Shown: in pieces, positions 61,411 to 64,000 of the stretch
Layout of the letters: each line of letters starts with the position of its first letter
Numbering within the stretch: the first letter of the stretch is position 1
Origin: Planctomycetaceae bacterium
GTDB lineage: Bacteria > Planctomycetota > Planctomycetia > Pirellulales > Pirellulaceae
Length of the DNA stretch: 64,000 nucleotides
Assembly (NCBI GenBank): GCA_024642205.1
Contig: JAHEBQ010000002.1
Location: forward strand, 49,103 to 113,102
Reading direction: 5' to 3'
The notes under the pieces: model-generated
The model's database searches: none
What the model was told of the DNA's origin: nothing
The model's input: the letters and a program-made list of their open reading frames with translations, nothing else
Program-made: the position numbers and the translations under genes

Positions 61411-64000
61411 TTTCCGTTGGCCCGGTTCAGGTCTTTCAGAAACGAGTTGTAATCGGGCACGCGTTCGGGAGGCGGGCGGCTGACGGCGCTGTCTTCGCTT
61501 AATCCTTCGGCAGTTTCATTCAACTGTTTGGCAGTGCGGCGATCATTTTTCGGGCGAAGGTTAAGGCTCTTGAGCGATCTTTCATATTTCTTTTTCGCCG
61601 TGGGATTGCCCTGTTCCGCCGCAATCTTCATCTCTTCCCAACGCCGGAGGAACTTCTCCATGTCCTGTTTGGTCCAATTCATCTTGTCCAACAGCTCCGG
61701 ATCCGGATCATATCGTTGTTCGGAGAGCTTTTTGAGGACCATGTCGGTTGCTTTTCTGGCGTGTTCGAAGTTGGTCTTTTCCCGCTCAAGCAACTCGCCC
61801 GATGTGCCGCCTTCTCCTCCGATTCCTCCTGCAGAGGCATCACCGGGACCTTCGCCACCCGGTGTCGGTTGCGATTGGCTGCTGCCAACTGATTTTTCAC
61901 CCTGGGGTTTGCCGGATTGTGCGACATTTTCAGATTGCTTGCCCGGTTCACCCGATTGATTTTGAGAACCGGTCTGATTCCCGGGATCGGAGGAATTTGA
62001 TTCGGAATTTTCACCCTGGCCAGGGTTGGCTTGTTGGGAGTCGTTGCTGTTCGGGTTTCCCGATTCGGGTTTCCCGGAATCATCACCCCTGGATTGACTC
62101 TGGCCAGGATCTGTCCCGCCGGATTGGTTCCCGGTCTTGTCGGTTTCCTCACCACCCGGATCCTGGGATTGTTTGCCAGTGGCATCCTCCATCCCTGGTT
62201 TTGTCGACTGCTCTCTTGGCGAGTCATTACTGTCCGAATCTTCGGCGGTGCGATACTTGGCTGTCCGGGGATCCGAAGGTTCGGCACCCTTGTTTGGATT
62301 CACCTGACCTTCAGCGGAACTTTCATTGCCTGGTTTTTGTTGCGAACTGGAACCTGGGTCGCCATTTTCATTGAGTTCGGACGAATCGTCGGGTTGAGAA
62401 CCGGATTGATTTCCCGAATCGGCCCGTTGCTGGTTCGGCTTTTGTGGCCCCTCTCCTGGTTGTTGCGAAGGGTCACCATCGCTCGAAGATTGGTCGCCCG
62501 GTTGTTGCGACTGGTCACCCGATTGGGGATTTTCTGAATCCGATTCACCCGTTTCCGGATTGCTTTCTTTTTCATCATTCAGGAAGTCCTGAAGGAGTTC
62601 TTTTATCCGCTCTCCATCGGAAGCATTCTTTGACATTCGTTCCTTGGAGCCGTCAGTCAACGAATCGTCTTTCTGGCCATCGCCGCCTTCTGAAGCCAAG
62701 TCTTCGTCGGATATGCCCTCGGAGGATGGGTCTTCGGTCTTACTTTGCTGATTTCCGTCGGCACCTGCAGGTTGTTGGGAACCACTTGCAGCAGGGTCAC
62801 CTGCAGAGGAATTGTCAGAATTCGACAATTCGTCGGAAGGCTGGCTGCCATCGCCGGTGGACGACTCGTTTTGAGAATCGTCAGGATTACTGGATCCACC
62901 GGAATTCTGGTTTCCGCCTTGGGAATTCTGGTCCGAGTCGTTGTTTTTCGATTCGGGTGAACCATCTCCCAATCCTTGCCCCTCTGACGACTTGTCTTCC
63001 GTTTTTTCGGAACCGTCATCACCAGAGGGTTTTTCGCCGCTGGTACCTCCACCTTTCCCGGCCGAGTCACCGGATGGGTTCTTCTCGGATGAGCCACCTT
63101 GTGAGCCTGGGGTTTCGGAATCGCCCTCCTGACCTTTTTCAGCTCCTTCCTGGCTTTCATCGTTCCCTTCGTTTCCTTCATCCTTGTCGTCACTGCTCGA
63201 ACCCGAGTCGCCAGCTTCCTTCGCATCGTCGCCAGATTGGCCCTGGTTGGCCTGATCCTGACTATTTTGATCATCCGATTTTTCTTGGGAGTTTTCAGTA
63301 TTCTGTTTCGATGACTGCTGTTTTTCTCGTCTCTGTTCCTCTTCGGCCCGTTTGTCCCAATCCGTCACGGTGACTGAATAATTTTGTGTTCGCGAGAGAT
63401 TCGGATCCGGCTGTTCGCTGGAGTGAGAAATCCGGTTGTCAGCCGCGGTGGCAAAGAAAACGGCCCGATCACCAACTTTCAGCCCCAATTCACCTGGGCG
63501 CAGCTCATAGCCTGCCGTCGCGCGGCGGTAACCATCGTCCGAACGAAGTTTGAGTCTTTGAGTAATCAGGTTGTTTCCCTGGTGTTCGATGGTAAGGTCG
63601 ACAGACTTGATTTCAAAATCCAGATCACTCGCAACAATGTCGATGGCCAGACGGCCGTTGATCGGAACCTCCACATCGGGCTGAACCGGATTTCTAAATT
63701 CGATTTCTGGCGCGAGGTCCGGTATTACGCGAATCGGGTAGACATTCGGTTGATAGTTGCGATCGCCATCGGTACTGACGAACCTGAGGCGGTAATGCGA
63801 GGCAAACGGCTTCTGGCCTGAACTGTCCAACGTGACGGGGATCCGGCCGCTGGCCGAGTTTCCATCTGTCTGCATTTTGATCGGTGCCGCGGCGGCCTTG
63901 TAACGTGATTCATAAGGGACGTCCCCAAGTGGTCGATTCGGGTCGCCAACTTCATTCAGCAATTCAATGGACGCGATCTTGATCGGCAGATTTGCGACGG
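61407..64000 (-). CDS. Large Ser/Asp/Gly/Gln-rich protein, N terminus outside window
   Basis: The frame runs off the right edge: it is open to base 64000, so at least 863 residues are coded here and the true start is beyond. The first visible 215 residues form beta-rich, probably extracytoplasmic domains (VYPIRVIPDLAPEIEFRNPVQ; DRAVFFATAADNRIS). About 500 residues of extreme low complexity follow, almost only Ser, Asp, Gly, Gln, Asn, Glu, Pro and Lys. A helical C-terminal domain of about 120 residues closes the protein (FEHARKATDMVLKKLSEQRYD; RRWEEMKIAAEQGNPTAKKKYERSLKSL). Such acidic, disordered proteins recur in planctomycetes. It overlaps the alpha/beta hydrolase gene. The family is not recognised. 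Confidence 0.83.
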   Translation of the reverse strand, partial: VANLPIKIASIELLNEVGDPNRPLGDVPYESRYKAAAAPIKMQTDGNSASGRIPVTLDSSGQKPFASHYRLRFVSTDGDRNYQPNVYPIRVIPDLAPEIEFRNPVQPDVEVPINGRLAIDIVASDLDFEIKSVDLTIEHQGNNLITQRLKLRSDDGYRRATAGYELRPGELGLKVGDRAVFFATAADNRISHSSEQPDPNLSRTQNYSVTVTDWDKRAEEEQRREKQQSSKQNTENSQEKSDDQNSQDQANQGQSGDDAKEAGDSGSSSDDKDEGNEGNDESQEGAEKGQEGDSETPGSQGGSSEKNPSGDSAGKGGGTSGEKPSGDDGSEKTEDKSSEGQGLGDGSPESKNNDSDQNSQGGNQNSGGSSNPDDSQNESSTGDGSQPSDELSNSDNSSAGDPAASGSQQPAGADGNQQSKTEDPSSEGISDEDLASEGGDGQKDDSLTDGSKERMSKNASDGERIKELLQDFLNDEKESNPETGESDSENPQSGDQSQQPGDQSSSDGDPSQQPGEGPQKPNQQRADSGNQSGSQPDDSSELNENGDPGSSSQQKPGNESSAEGQVNPNKGAEPSDPRTAKYRTAEDSDSNDSPREQSTKPGMEDATGKQSQDPGGEETDKTGNQSGGTDPGQSQSRGDDSGKPESGNPNSNDSQQANPGQGENSESNSSDPGNQTGSQNQSGEPGKQSENVAQSGKPQGEKSVGSSQSQPTPGGEGPGDASAGGIGGEGGTSGELLEREKTNFEHARKATDMVLKKLSEQRYDPDPELLDKMNWTKQDMEKFLRRWEEMKIAAEQGNPTAKKKYERSLKSLNLRPKNDRRTAKQLNETAEGLSEDSAVSRPPPERVPDYNSFLKDLNRANGK

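Noticed and set aside
61407..64000. Low-complexity gene as a DNA repeat array or CRISPR
   Set aside because: The repetition is at the amino-acid level with varied codons; there are no regular repeat-spacer units.

Overview
The window looks like a chromosomal segment of a member of the Planctomycetota, probably near the Pirellulaceae. The reasons are a giant exported protein, an ExbB/ExbD/TPR operon, a GldF-GldG fusion transporter, a C-x-P-S-L type sulfatase, a PEP-CTERM heme peroxidase, FHA/GAF-type class III cyclases, few Shine-Dalgarno sites, and an alpha operon without rpsD. This placement rests on gene content and my knowledge of these families. No 16S gene is present. I see no tRNA or rRNA gene, insertion sequence, phage region or CRISPR array.

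Layout. 1-3643: the end of EF-P, a beta-CASP metallo-hydrolase and a sulfatase. 3819-10439 (minus): one 2206-residue exported protein. 10640-20604 (plus): a tightly packed eight-gene operon with ExbB, two ExbD and several exported or membrane TPR-like proteins. 20781-23993 (minus): a short alpha operon, rpmJ-rpsM-rpsK-rpoA-rplQ; rpmJ encodes only 37 residues. 24305-29466 (plus): a pentaheme cytochrome followed by a probable outer-membrane barrel. 29590-33450: an AlkA-type glycosylase (minus), then a PaaK-like ligase, a cysteine-desulfurase-like PLP enzyme and a DUF971 protein.

33387-43003 is the most interesting part. A class III nucleotide cyclase (minus) is divergent from a plus-strand redox gene set: a membrane-tethered flavin/2Fe-2S reductase, a tetraheme c554-type cytochrome, a protein joining two cNMP-binding domains to a four-cluster ferredoxin, a possible 58-residue protein, a di-heme b-type membrane cytochrome and a decaheme cytochrome. 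The gene order suggests an electron path from NAD(P)H across the membrane to periplasmic hemes, gated by a cyclic nucleotide made by the neighbouring cyclase. This is inference; none of the components has been tested here.

43355-64000: a PEP-CTERM heme peroxidase (plus), then minus-strand metabolic and membrane genes: enoyl-CoA hydratase, a sugar-phosphate isomerase-like protein, an M50 site-2 protease, a possible 29-residue membrane peptide with a strong ribosome-binding site, a sodium:solute symporter with its DUF4212 partner, AstB with DUF502, and a thioesterase. The window ends with a GldA / GldF-GldG / DUF4340 transporter set, an alpha/beta hydrolase and a very low-complexity Ser/Asp/Gly/Gln-rich protein that runs off the right edge.
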